Source: CADEDH01 sp041394285 (GTDB taxonomy: Bacteria > Actinomycetota > Acidimicrobiia > Acidimicrobiales > SZUA-35). Taken from it: DNA of 64,000 nucleotides. This document shows positions 39,876-48,817 of this stretch, piece after piece. Location of the stretch: contig JAWKIL010000001.1 of the NCBI GenBank assembly GCA_041394285.1, positions 372,001 to 436,000 of the forward strand. The letters are read 5' to 3'. Position 1 is the first letter of the stretch. Each line of letters opens with the position of its first letter. Position numbers and translations under genes: made by a program. Below the pieces are notes generated by a model. The model saw only the letters and a list, made by a program, of their open reading frames with translations, had not been told where the DNA came from and did not search any database.

Positions 39876-40394
39876 ATGAGTGACCAGGCGCCCGAGACCC
39901 CTGAGATCCTCGATCCGACCGACGTGGCTGCGGCCGCGGTCCGGGCCGTGGGGGAGGAGCGCGACGAGGGCGAGTCGCCGATGACGGTCTCGGAGCCGGC
40001 CAAGGTGATGCGGATCGGCACCATGATCAAGCAGCTCCTGGAGGAGGTGCGGGGCACCCAGCTCGACGAGCGGGGGCGGGACCGGCTGCGCGAGATCTAC
40101 GAGACCTCGGTGGAGGAGCTCGCAGGGGCGTTGTCGAGCGACCTGGAGGCCGAGCTGCTCCGCCTCGCCATACCGTTCGACGCCGATGCCGGCATCCCGT
40201 CCGAGGCCGAGCTCCGGGTGGCCCAGGCCCAGCTGGTGGGCTGGCTGGAGGGCCTCTTCCACGGCATCCAGGCCACCCTGTTCGCCCAGCAGACGGCGGC
40301 CCGCCAGCAGCTGGAGCTGATGCAGCGGTCCGGGGCGCTGCCCCGGGGCCCCCAGTCCGAGGAGCCGCCGCAACAAGGCGGCGTGTACCTGTAG
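39876..40394 (+). CDS. bpa: Bacterial proteasome activator Bpa (PafE, DUF2587)
   Basis: Bpa is an ATP-independent ring that opens the 20S proteasome gate and lets certain unfolded proteins in. The core matches the family very closely: EPAKVMRIGTMIKQLLEEVR (residues about 35-54), then an acidic helix, AELRVAQAQLVGWLEGLFHG (about 115-134) and the IQATLFAQQ helix. The last residues are GGVYL, a hydrophobic-Tyr-X (HbYX) motif like the mycobacterial GQYL terminus that docks on the proteasome. I chose the second ATG (39876), which gives an MSDQ start; ATG 39867 would add three residues. The finding implies that a 20S proteasome exists elsewhere in the genome. Confidence 0.92.
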   Translation: MSDQAPETPEILDPTDVAAAAVRAVGEERDEGESPMTVSEPAKVMRIGTMIKQLLEEVRGTQLDERGRDRLREIYETSVEELAGALSSDLEAELLRLAIPFDADAGIPSEAELRVAQAQLVGWLEGLFHGIQATLFAQQTAARQQLELMQRSGALPRGPQSEEPPQQGGVYL

Positions 40395-40395
40395 G

Positions 40396-40567
40396 TCGCC
40401 GGAGGCGACCAGCCGGTGGGGTGGGGGCCCCGACGGCGATGGGGTGGCGGCGGAGCCGCCGGGGGCGGCAGCCCCCTGGTGGATCGCCGGAGGCGACCAG
40501 CCGGCGGGGTGGGGGCCCCGACGGCGATGGGGTGGCGGCGGAGCCGCCGGGGGCGGCAGCCCCCTGG
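40396..40567. repeat. 88-bp tandem duplication rich in GC hairpins
   Basis: Two copies of an 88-base unit stand head to tail, starting at 40396 and 40484, two bases after the bpa stop. Over about 84 compared bases I see one difference (T at 40417, C at 40505). Each unit holds four potential hairpins: TCGCC/GGCGA, GGGG/CCCC, GGCGGC/GCCGCC and GGGGGC/GCCCCC. It lies between bpa and the hypothetical gene at 40658. Confidence 0.85.
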
Positions 40568-40657
40568 CACCACACTGGGTCCGCTCAGTTTGCGCCCTCG
40601 CTCCGACCAGGGGAAAATCGACTGCTGGGAGTTTCGCATCGAGGGGGATTCGCGAGC

Positions 40658-41314
40658 GTGGATGTCGGAGTTGTGACGAAGGATTGCTCGGCCCTGGGCG
40701 ACAGTGATTTCGCCGAGATGGCCGATGTGGCGGCACCCGGAGCGGGTTGGGGGCTCGGCCTGCTGTCCAAACAGGCCGAAGAGTGGGTGCTGGCCAGCAT
40801 GGCCCTCGACGGCGACCGCCTCCAGGGGTTCATGCTCACCACGCTGGAGCGGATCGGGGGCACCCCGGCCATGGTGATCGGCATCGCCTCGATCTCCCGC
40901 ACCCGCCAGCGGGGTTCGGTGCTCAAGGCCCTGATGCACGAGAGCTACCACAAGGCCCTGATGGCCTTCCCCGACGAAGACGTGATCGTGGCTTCCCGCC
41001 TCACCTCACCCGGTCCGCTGGAGGCCTTCACCGGGCTGGAAGGTGTCCGGCCCTGGCCCGACACGAGGGCCAACGGGGAGGAGCGGGCGTGGGGGCGGCG
41101 GCTCTCCAAGCGGTTCGGGGCCCTGGCCTTCGACGATCGCTCGATGATCGCCCGGGGCGACGGCGAGCATCTGGTGTTCGACCACGACGCGCTCAAGCCG
41201 GTGCCGGGGTCGTCCATCCTCGACGGCATAGACCCGGCCAGCGGCGAGTACGTGATCGCCTGGGGGTGGGCCATGGCCGAGTTCCTGGAGGGGTTTCACT
41301 CCCCCCTGTCCTGA
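40658..41314 (+). CDS. Hypothetical protein, possibly GNAT-like
   Basis: I do not recognise this 218-residue soluble protein. Codon use and length argue that it is real. It has a helix-strand pattern with QGFMLTTLERIGGTPAMVIGIASISR and a following helix (GSVLKALMHESYHKALMAF), which recalls the beta-strand and helix of acyltransferase (GNAT) folds; this is only a shape impression. Two starts are plausible: GTG 40658 (GAGGGGG upstream) and GTG 40673 (closer GGAG). It is transcribed toward dnaE and ends 123 bases before it. Confidence 0.6.
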   Translation: MDVGVVTKDCSALGDSDFAEMADVAAPGAGWGLGLLSKQAEEWVLASMALDGDRLQGFMLTTLERIGGTPAMVIGIASISRTRQRGSVLKALMHESYHKALMAFPDEDVIVASRLTSPGPLEAFTGLEGVRPWPDTRANGEERAWGRRLSKRFGALAFDDRSMIARGDGEHLVFDHDALKPVPGSSILDGIDPASGEYVIAWGWAMAEFLEGFHSPLS

Positions 41315-41343
41315 GGCTAGGCTCGGAATGACATCCATGTGAT

Positions 41344-41377
41344 TTGTCCACATTCTGTGGGCAAACCCTGTGGGTAA
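41344..41377. promoter_or_regulatory. Cluster of three DnaA-box-like sites upstream of dnaE
   Basis: TTGTCCACA (41344-41352, plus strand) is the exact actinobacterial DnaA box. TGTGGGCAA (41356-41364) and TGTGGGTAA (41369-41377) are, on the minus strand, TTGCCCACA and TTACCCACA, each one change away. They are 12-13 bases apart, and the first two form an inverted repeat. A TAGGCT hexamer at 41318-41323 could be the dnaE -10. Confidence 0.5.
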
Positions 41378-41437
41378 GTCCGAGCGGTCGCAGCTCGGGC
41401 CAGCACCGTCCCGGGACAGCAAGGAGTGCGAACCGCC

Positions 41438-44400
41438 GTGGGCTCGTCGTTCACCCACCTCCACGTCCACACCGAGTACTCGATGCTCGACGGCGCCTCA
41501 CGGTTGGACGATCTGGTGGCCAAGGCGGCCTCCGACGGCATGCCGGCTCTCGGCATCACCGACCACGGCAACATGTACGGGGTGCTGGACTTCTACAAGG
41601 CCTGCCGCAAGCACGAGATCAACCCCGTGATCGGCATCGAGCTGTACCAGGCCGACGACTCCCGGTTCGAGAAGCCGAACCGGCGGGGCAAGGTGGACGA
41701 CTCGGGCGGCTCCACCGACGGCGGCAAGAAGCTCTACTACCACCTGATCGCCGTGGCCGAGAACAACACCGGCTACAAGAACCTGATACAGCTGGCCTCC
41801 CGGGCCTACATGGAGGGCTACTACTACAAGCCCCGGGTGGACTGGGAGGTGCTGGCCGACCACGCCGAAGGGGTGATCGCCACCACCGGCTGCCTCGGCG
41901 GCCACGTGCTGCAGTCGCTGCTCCAGGGCGATGAGCAGGCGGCCCTGGAGAAGGCGGCTCGCCTCCAGGACATCTTCGGCAAGGACAACCTGTTCGTCGA
42001 GATCCAGGACCACGGCATCCAGGCCCAGCGGGACACGAACCCCAAGCTGATCGAGATCGCCCGCAAGATCGGAGCTCCGATCGTGGTCACCAACGACTCG
42101 CACTACACCGAACGGGCCGACCACGTCTCCCATGACGCCCTGCTCTGTGTGCAGACCGGCTCGCTCATGAGCGACCCCGACCGGTTCAAGTTCCACGGAG
42201 ACGAGCACTACCTCAAGTCGGCGGCCGAGATGCGGGCGGCCTGGAGCGAGTTGCCCGAGGCGTGCGACAACACCCTGTGGATCGCGGAGCGGGCCAACGT
42301 CGAGATCGAGTTCGGCAAGCCCCAGCTGCCCGAGTTCCCCATCCCCGAGGGGTTCGCCTCGAACGACGAGTACCTGCGGTACCTCACGATGGAGGGGGCC
42401 AAGCAGCGTTGGGGCGCCGGCCTGAACGACACGATCACCGAGCGACTGGCCTTCGAGCTCGACGTGATCAAGAACATGGGGTTCAGCTCCTACTTCCTCA
42501 TCGTGTGGGATCTGATCCGCCACGCCAAGGATGTGGACATCCGGGTCGGGCCCGGCCGTGGATCCGCCGCCGGCTGTGCCGTGGCCTACTGCCTGCGCAT
42601 CACCGACCTGGACCCGATCCGTTACGACCTGCTGTTCGAGCGGTTCCTCAACCCGTCCCGCATCTCCATGCCCGACATCGACATGGACTTCGACTCCCGG
42701 TACCGGGACGAGATGATCCGCTACGCCGCCGAACGCTACGGGCGCGACCACGTGGCCCAGATCGTGACGTTCAGCCAGATCAAGGCCCGGGCGGCGGTGC
42801 GGGACGCGGCCCGGGTGCTGGGTTACCCCTACGCCGTGGGCGACAAGATCGCCAAGGCCATGCCGCCGCTGGTGATGGGGCGCGACACGCCGCTCAAGTA
42901 CTGCTTCGAGCAGAGCGAGAAGTACGCCGACGGCTACAAGGCGGCGGCGGAGCTGCGGGCCATGGTCGACACCGACGCCGACGCGGCCAAGGTGGTGGAC
43001 GTCGCCCGGGGCCTGGAGGGCCTACGCCGTCAGGACGGCATCCACGCCGCAGCGGTGGTGATCACCCGGGATCCGCTCACCACCTACCTTCCGATCCAGC
43101 GCAAGCCGGAAGCGGGCAAGCCCATCGAGGAGGCGCCGGTCGTCACCCAGTACGAGATGAAGGGGGTGGAATCGCTCGGCCTGCTCAAGATGGACTTCCT
43201 GGGCCTGCGCAACCTCGACGTCATCTCCGACACCCTGGCGCTGATCAAGAAGGTGCATGGGACCGACCTGGACATCGACAATGTCCCGCTCGACGACGTC
43301 CCCACGTTCGACCTGCTGCGGGATGGGCGCTCGATCGGGGTGTTCCAGCTGGAGTCGGCCCCCATGCGGGCCCTCATGCGCTCGATGGCTCCCACCGAGT
43401 TCGAGGACGTCGCCGCTCTGGTGGCCCTGTACCGGCCGGGCCCGATGGCGGCCAACATGCACAACGACTACGCCGACCGCAAGAACGGGCGGAAGGAGTC
43501 GGTGCCGTTCCACCCCGACGCGGCCGAGATCCTGGGCAGCACGTACAACCTGTGCATCTACCAGGAAGAGCTGATGCAGCTGGCCCAGAAGTTCGCCGGC
43601 TACACACTGGCCCAGGCCGACAACCTGCGTAAGGCCATGGGCAAGAAGATCCGGGAGCTGATCAAGGCGGAGCGGGAAGGCTTCGTGGCCGGCTGCGAGG
43701 CCCAGGGCTACGGCCGGGCCCTGGGCGAAGAGCTCTTCGACACCATGGAGCCCTTCGCCGACTACGCCTTCAACAAGAGCCACTCCTACGGGTATGGCTT
43801 CGTCAGCTACCAGACGGCGTACCTCAAGGCCAACTACCCGGTGGAGTACCTGGCCTGCCTGCTCACCAGCGTCAAGACCAACCTCGACAAGGCCGGCGTC
43901 TACCTCAACGAGTGCCGCCAGCTCGGCATCAAGGTGCTGGTGCCCGACGTCAACATCTCGGATCTGGACTTCACGTCCATCCCCGACCCCTACGGGGGCG
44001 AGCTCAACGCCATCGCCTTCGGCCTGTCGGCCGTACGCAACGTGGGCGAGGGCCTGGTCCACCTCCTGCTGGAGGAGCGGGTGGCCAACGGGCCGTTCAC
44101 GAGCTTCATGGACTTCTGCGAGCGGGTCGACTACCAGGTGCTCAACAAGCGGACGCTGGAGTCCCTGATCAAGGCGGGTGCCTTCGACTCGTTGGGCCAC
44201 CCCCGCAAGGGTCTGCTGCTGGCTTTCGAAGACATCGTCGACAAGACGGTGAGTGCCCGGCGGGAGCACGACATGGGGGTGATGACCCTGTTCGGCAGCC
44301 TGGGTGGCGACAGCGGAGGCGACGCCGCCGGAGGAGCGGGCGGGGCCAGCTTCGACGATCGCCCCGCCATCTCCACCCAGGAGTTCGACAAGTCCCAGCG

Positions 44401-45007
44401 GCTCGCCTTCGAGAAGGAGATGCTGGGGTTGTACGTCTCGGACCATCCGCTGATGGGTCTCGAGGCCGCCTTGGAGCGCAAGACGGAGGCCACCATCGCC
44501 GACCTGGAAGATTGCGAGGATGGTCAGATGGTGGTGGTGGGCGGTGTGGTCACCGGCATGGCCCGCAAGTGGACCCGCAAGGGCGACCTGATGGCCGTGT
44601 TCGTGCTGGAGGACCTCACCCATTCGGTGGAGACCATGCTCTTCCCCCGCTCCTACACCGACTACGGCCACCTCCTCGAAGACGATCGGGTGGTCATCGT
44701 CAGAGGTCGGGTGGACAAGCGCGACGATCAGCCCAAGCTGATGGCCCAGTCGATCGAGGTGTTCGACACCGAGCGGGCGTCGGCGTCGCCGCCGCTGCGG
44801 CTCGACATCCGCCCCAACCAGCTGTCGGACGAGGTGATCAACCGGTTGAAGGTGGTGCTGGTGGACCACCCCGGCGAGTCGCCGGTGGTCATCCACCTGG
44901 GCGAGACCAAAGCCCTGCGCCTTTCCGACGCCTTCTGCGTCGACACGTCGAACGGGCTGATTCCCGAGCTGCGGGTTCTGCTGGGAGCCGACTCCGTGGT
45001 CCTGTGA
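41438..45007 (+). CDS. dnaE: DNA polymerase III alpha subunit DnaE
   Basis: This is the replicative polymerase catalytic subunit. The 1189-residue protein begins with the PHP domain: HLHVHTEYSMLDGASRL, GITDHGNMYGVLDF, TTGCLGGHVL and VVTNDSHYT. The palm follows with VGPGRGSAAGC, then the catalytic aspartates in PDIDMDFDSRYRDEMIRY. A tandem helix-hairpin-helix segment and an OB-fold (near 1040-1130, GQMVVVGGVVTGMARKWTRKG) close it. A glycine-rich insert (GGDSGGDAAGGAGG) lies near residue 960. GTG 41438 gives the typical start before SFTHLHVH; GTG 41426 directly abuts an AAGGA and is less likely. It is the housekeeping DnaE1, not the shorter mutagenic DnaE2. Confidence 0.95.
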   Translation: MGSSFTHLHVHTEYSMLDGASRLDDLVAKAASDGMPALGITDHGNMYGVLDFYKACRKHEINPVIGIELYQADDSRFEKPNRRGKVDDSGGSTDGGKKLYYHLIAVAENNTGYKNLIQLASRAYMEGYYYKPRVDWEVLADHAEGVIATTGCLGGHVLQSLLQGDEQAALEKAARLQDIFGKDNLFVEIQDHGIQAQRDTNPKLIEIARKIGAPIVVTNDSHYTERADHVSHDALLCVQTGSLMSDPDRFKFHGDEHYLKSAAEMRAAWSELPEACDNTLWIAERANVEIEFGKPQLPEFPIPEGFASNDEYLRYLTMEGAKQRWGAGLNDTITERLAFELDVIKNMGFSSYFLIVWDLIRHAKDVDIRVGPGRGSAAGCAVAYCLRITDLDPIRYDLLFERFLNPSRISMPDIDMDFDSRYRDEMIRYAAERYGRDHVAQIVTFSQIKARAAVRDAARVLGYPYAVGDKIAKAMPPLVMGRDTPLKYCFEQSEKYADGYKAAAELRAMVDTDADAAKVVDVARGLEGLRRQDGIHAAAVVITRDPLTTYLPIQRKPEAGKPIEEAPVVTQYEMKGVESLGLLKMDFLGLRNLDVISDTLALIKKVHGTDLDIDNVPLDDVPTFDLLRDGRSIGVFQLESAPMRALMRSMAPTEFEDVAALVALYRPGPMAANMHNDYADRKNGRKESVPFHPDAAEILGSTYNLCIYQEELMQLAQKFAGYTLAQADNLRKAMGKKIRELIKAEREGFVAGCEAQGYGRALGEELFDTMEPFADYAFNKSHSYGYGFVSYQTAYLKANYPVEYLACLLTSVKTNLDKAGVYLNECRQLGIKVLVPDVNISDLDFTSIPDPYGGELNAIAFGLSAVRNVGEGLVHLLLEERVANGPFTSFMDFCERVDYQVLNKRTLESLIKAGAFDSLGHPRKGLLLAFEDIVDKTVSARREHDMGVMTLFGSLGGDSGGDAAGGAGGASFDDRPAISTQEFDKSQRLAFEKEMLGLYVSDHPLMGLEAALERKTEATIADLEDCEDGQMVVVGGVVTGMARKWTRKGDLMAVFVLEDLTHSVETMLFPRSYTDYGHLLEDDRVVIVRGRVDKRDDQPKLMAQSIEVFDTERASASPPLRLDIRPNQLSDEVINRLKVVLVDHPGESPVVIHLGETKALRLSDAFCVDTSNGLIPELRVLLGADSVVL

Positions 45008-45009
45008 TT

Positions 45010-45023
45010 CGGCCCCCGGGCCG
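45010..45023. terminator. GC stem-loop after dnaE
   Basis: CGGCCC-CC-GGGCCG starts three bases after the dnaE stop. It could end the dnaE transcript, but it lacks a T-run. A TAACCT hexamer at 45085-45090 may start the polysaccharide operon that follows. Confidence 0.4.
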
Positions 45024-45152
45024 ACACCGGCCGGCGTCCCCTTGGGTGGTTCCACCCGCTCCACCGGGCCCGGCCTGGCCCGGCTAACCTGAAGCCGACC
45101 GCCGACGGCCGGCTCGGGCAGCAGCCGAAACGAAAGCAGATCCGCACCCCTG

Positions 45153-46115
45153 ATGGACGACAGCACTCCCGCCGCATCCCCGTCACGTCGAGTCGCTTCG
45201 ATCGGCGTCTACGTTTGCACCCACCGCCGCAACGGCCCCCTGCGCCGGGTGCTGGACTCGCTGGCCGACGCCGCCGTCCGGGTGCAGCCCGGCGTCGAGG
45301 TGGCGGTGGTGGTGGTCGACGACAACCCCGATGGTCGGGCCAAGGAGGTGGTCGACGCTTTCGACGGCGGGTCGTTCCTCCGCGGGCTCCACTACCGCTA
45401 CTCCGGTGCCCAGAACATCTCGAAGGCCCGCAACCTCGGTCTCGAGTCGGCCATGGAGCTGGCCGACTGGGTGGCCATGACCGACGACGACGAGGTGGTC
45501 AGCCCCCAGTGGCTGGCGGCACTGGCCGAGATGGCGGAGCGGCCAGGGGTCGACGCCGTCACCGGGCCGGTGGAGCTCCGCTACCCGCCCGGCACCCCAC
45601 GCTGGTTCACCGAGCAGCCCTTCGACGACATCCTGGTGGCCGATCCCCAGCCCGATGGGACCCGGGTCGAGGTCTGTTCCACCGGCAACTCCATGCTCCG
45701 GGCCTCGTTCCTGCGGGAGCACCCCGACATCCGCTTCCGTTCCGACCTGGGCACGGTGGGCGGCGAGGACATGGTGTTCTACCGGACGGCCGTGGCCGCC
45801 GGGCTCGAGGCCCGGTTCGCATCGGCCGCCCTCTGCTGGTGCGAACAGCCACCGGAACGCACGAGCTACCGCTCGATCGTCCGCGGCTGCTGGTGGATGG
45901 GCAACACCGAGTACGTGACCAGCATCGAGACGGGTGAGGCCAGGCCGCTGCGGCTCGGCCTCCGAGGCGGGAAGAAGCTGGCTGTCGCCATGCTGCGCCC
46001 GGTCCGCCGCCTCGCCGCCCGCCAGGATCCCCAGTGGCGCTTCGCCGGCGCCAGCGTCGCCCGGGCCCTGGGCACACTGGTGGGTCTGGTGGGGGTCAGG
46101 GTCGAGCACAAGTGA
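45153..46115 (+). CDS. Glycosyltransferase family 2 protein
   Basis: This 320-residue GT-A enzyme transfers a sugar from a nucleotide donor. It has the start IGVYVCTHRRNGPLRRVLDSL, the donor-binding VVVVDDNPDG, KARNLGLESA and the metal-binding WVAMTDDDEVV (DxD), followed by STGNSMLRASFL and GEDMVFYRTAVAAG. No transmembrane helix is evident. Sugar and acceptor unknown. First gene of the polysaccharide locus; its stop overlaps the GTG of the polymerase. Confidence 0.88.
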   Translation: MDDSTPAASPSRRVASIGVYVCTHRRNGPLRRVLDSLADAAVRVQPGVEVAVVVVDDNPDGRAKEVVDAFDGGSFLRGLHYRYSGAQNISKARNLGLESAMELADWVAMTDDDEVVSPQWLAALAEMAERPGVDAVTGPVELRYPPGTPRWFTEQPFDDILVADPQPDGTRVEVCSTGNSMLRASFLREHPDIRFRSDLGTVGGEDMVFYRTAVAAGLEARFASAALCWCEQPPERTSYRSIVRGCWWMGNTEYVTSIETGEARPLRLGLRGGKKLAVAMLRPVRRLAARQDPQWRFAGASVARALGTLVGLVGVRVEHK

Positions 46116-47503
46116 CGACCACGTCGCCGGTCGAGCCGGTTCGAGGCCTGCGCCAGCCCCTCATCCGGGGGGTTCCGGGTACGACCCTGGGTCCGATCGC
46201 CCGGTTCGGGGCGGGGGTGTTCGTCTTCGCCGCCTTCCTGATCGCCTTCCGGGTCGAGAGCTTCAAGGTCGTGCCCGGCCTCGCCCCGCTGGCGCTGCTG
46301 GCCGGCGTGTTCCCGGTGCTGGTGCTGGCCCCCACCCGGGTGACGAGCAAGCTGCCGATCTCGCTGTCGGTCCTGCTGTTCGTGGGATGGGAGCTGGCCT
46401 CGGTCGTCTGGACCGATTCGCCCGAAGGCACGGCCTACACCATGCAGCTCGACGTGCCGATCGTGGTCGGGATGATGCTGATGGTCGGCGTCCTGCCCTT
46501 TCGGGACCTGATCACCGCGCTCCTGTGGTCGATCCGGACCGCGCTCGTCATCACGGTGATCGCCGTGATCGTGGATCCCCTGGCCCGAACGCACTTCGAC
46601 CCCACCGGCAAGTCGCTGGACCTCGAGGGGTGGCACGGCTGGTTCCCCCACAAGAACACGATGGGCCCGTACCTGGTGTTCGCCCTGTTGACGATCCTCA
46701 CGTTCGACCGCTCCAAGCTGGCCAAGCTGGCCTCGCTCGCCGCCATCGGCGTCCTCATGGCCTTCTCCGACTCGGTGACGGGGCTGAGCGCCGCCATCCT
46801 CGGCCTGGCCGTATGGGTGTGGGTACAGCTCTACCGCAACCTCGACCTGCGCAACTCGAGCATCTTCCTGCTGTCGTCCCTCATGGTGATGGCCTTCGCC
46901 CTGGTGGGCGCGGCCACCTCGCTCACCGCCATCACCGACGCCTCGGGCAAGGACCTCACCTTCACCGGCCGCACCTTCATCTGGCGGGCCTCGTTCAACG
47001 CCTGGATGGAGCGGCCCGTCACCGGCTACGGCCTGGGCGGGATCCTGGGCAGTGAGCCGATCACCCCCAGGACGAGCGAGGTGTGGCGGGCCATCGGCTT
47101 CCGGGTGCCCCACTCCCACAACGGCGTGCTCGACGTCGGCATCCAGCTCGGCCTGGTGGGCGTGGTGCTGTTCCTCCTGCTGTGGTTCACCACGCTGCTC
47201 GGCGCCCTCCGGCTGCTACGCGACCGGCCGAAGATGACCACCTGGATCGTCACGGTCATGCTCGTGCAGCTCTACATGTCGTTGTCCGAGCCCACGTTCC
47301 TCAACAACGGGTGGCTGCCGGTTCTGGTCATGTTCCGTATCCTCCTGCTGCGCAAGGAGGGGATCGATCTCGACGACGACGACGATGACGACGGTGGGGC
47401 CCTGGCCGAGCGCTTGAGACACAGCCCGGCAATGGCCCGGGTCTCCCGCCTCCATCGTCGGGCTGCGGCGCCCCGGCGCACCGACGCAATGGGCGTCCGG
47501 TGA
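46112..47503 (+). CDS. O-antigen ligase/polymerase-like membrane protein (Wzy)
   Basis: This 463-residue polytopic protein (about 10-12 helices) resembles the Wzy_C/O-antigen polymerase family. A large extracytoplasmic loop contains DLEGWHGWFPHKNTMGPYLV, and a second includes GRTFIWRASFNAWMERPVTGYGLGG and VPHSHNGVLDVGIQLGLVG (the HNGxLD motif). Wzy joins lipid-linked repeat units at the outer face. Start GTG 46112 overlaps the preceding stop, and its own TGA overlaps the flippase GTG (47500). A run of Asp (DDDDDDDGG) and a basic tail end the protein. Confidence 0.88.
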   Translation: MTTTSPVEPVRGLRQPLIRGVPGTTLGPIARFGAGVFVFAAFLIAFRVESFKVVPGLAPLALLAGVFPVLVLAPTRVTSKLPISLSVLLFVGWELASVVWTDSPEGTAYTMQLDVPIVVGMMLMVGVLPFRDLITALLWSIRTALVITVIAVIVDPLARTHFDPTGKSLDLEGWHGWFPHKNTMGPYLVFALLTILTFDRSKLAKLASLAAIGVLMAFSDSVTGLSAAILGLAVWVWVQLYRNLDLRNSSIFLLSSLMVMAFALVGAATSLTAITDASGKDLTFTGRTFIWRASFNAWMERPVTGYGLGGILGSEPITPRTSEVWRAIGFRVPHSHNGVLDVGIQLGLVGVVLFLLLWFTTLLGALRLLRDRPKMTTWIVTVMLVQLYMSLSEPTFLNNGWLPVLVMFRILLLRKEGIDLDDDDDDDGGALAERLRHSPAMARVSRLHRRAAAPRRTDAMGVR

Positions 47504-48804
47504 CCCGTCTGCGTCAACTCGTACACCGGTTGTGGCACGGGTTCGACGGTCTGGCCGGCGACACCCTGTGGAGCGGTCTGCACGATGCATCCGCCCTGCT
47601 GACGTCGATGACGTCGTTCTTCCTCGTGACCCGGGCGCTGACCAACGAGCGATACGGCAGCTACGTCGGCCTCTACGGCCTGCTCGGCGCGGTGGGGGCC
47701 TTCTCCTATTCCGGCGTCAGCCTGGCCGCCCTCCAGCGGCTGATCGGCGAGCGGGACGATCCCAACACGGTCCTCCGCTCGTTCCTGTCGCTCACCGTCA
47801 TCACCGGCACCTGCCTGTCGGGTCTGGCGGTGGCGCTGGCCATGGCCATTCCCGGCCTGGGAGTTCTCGAAGCGTCGCTGATCGTGGTGGCCGAGCTGCT
47901 GGGCCCGGCCATGATCTACATGTCCGCCGTGCTGATCCAGGGGGTCTCGGGGTTCGCCCCGGCCACCCGGGTGAAGCTCGGGATCGTGGCCATCCGGTTC
48001 AGCGCAGTGGTGCTCCTGCACCTCACGGGCCACCTCACGATCGCCGGTCTGGGTATCAGCATCCTGGTAGCGTTCGCCGTGTACGCCGCCTGGCTGTTGA
48101 CCGTCCACCTCCCCCGGCACGGCTACACGGTGGTGTTCGGCCGTCCCAGCGGCCTGTCGGTGCGGGCCAGCGGGGTGTTCTCGCTGCCCATGGTGGCCAA
48201 CAAGATGCAGACCGACGCCGACAAGTTCCTCCTCAACGTGTTCGGCTTCCAGGCCCAGGCCGGTGTCTACGGGGCCGCCTACCGCCTCGTGCTGCTGGCC
48301 CTCACCCCGCTCGGCTCCCTCGACACCGCTGCCTTCCAGCGATTCCTGCCCCGGGGGGAACCCGGCGCCATCGGTGTGCACTGGCGGCGTGCCACCCGCC
48401 TCGGGATGTTGATGCTCTCGGCCAGCCTGGTGGCGGCCGCCGCGCTGTGGATCTGCCTGCCGTTGCTCGGGTTCCTGGTGGAAGACCGCTACAACGAGGC
48501 GTTCGACATCGTGCCGTGGCTGCTGTTCATGGTGCCCCTGGTGTCCACCTCGAACACCGCGCTCAACGGCCTCCTCGGCCTCGGGCGCTCCACCGTCCGC
48601 ATGTACGTGACGATCGTGTCGTCGGCGATCTCCATGGTCAGCTATCTGCTCCTCATCCCGAACCACGGGTGGAAGGGGGCCGCCGTGGCCACCTACATCA
48701 GCGAGGTGGCGCTGGCGGTGATCGCCTGGAGCACGCTGTGGTACTACCAGCGCAAGGCGGACGACGAGATCCGTCGCTCGGCCGCCGTGATGACGCCCGC
48801 CTAG
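47500..48804 (+). CDS. Polysaccharide flippase (Wzx/MOP family)
   Basis: This 434-residue protein has about 12 transmembrane helices and the MOP-family layout, with a helix-breaking FFLVTRALTNERYGSYVGLYGLLG early and RASGVFSLPMVANKMQTDADKFLLN in the middle, typical of polysaccharide transport proteins. It would flip undecaprenyl-linked repeat units to the outer leaflet for the polymerase encoded just upstream. GTG 47500 overlaps the polymerase stop codon. The C terminus is charged. It is not followed by overlap: 13 bases to the hydrolase start. Confidence 0.88.
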   Translation: MTRLRQLVHRLWHGFDGLAGDTLWSGLHDASALLTSMTSFFLVTRALTNERYGSYVGLYGLLGAVGAFSYSGVSLAALQRLIGERDDPNTVLRSFLSLTVITGTCLSGLAVALAMAIPGLGVLEASLIVVAELLGPAMIYMSAVLIQGVSGFAPATRVKLGIVAIRFSAVVLLHLTGHLTIAGLGISILVAFAVYAAWLLTVHLPRHGYTVVFGRPSGLSVRASGVFSLPMVANKMQTDADKFLLNVFGFQAQAGVYGAAYRLVLLALTPLGSLDTAAFQRFLPRGEPGAIGVHWRRATRLGMLMLSASLVAAAALWICLPLLGFLVEDRYNEAFDIVPWLLFMVPLVSTSNTALNGLLGLGRSTVRMYVTIVSSAISMVSYLLLIPNHGWKGAAVATYISEVALAVIAWSTLWYYQRKADDEIRRSAAVMTPA

Positions 48805-48817
48805 CCCGTTGGACGCC

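Noticed and set aside
40396..40567. CRISPR-like repeat
   Set aside because: Only two contiguous 88-base units without spacers; no cas genes nearby.
43022..45166. Long open frame antisense to dnaE
   Set aside because: It mirrors the high-GC third-position pattern of dnaE and has no recognisable domain.
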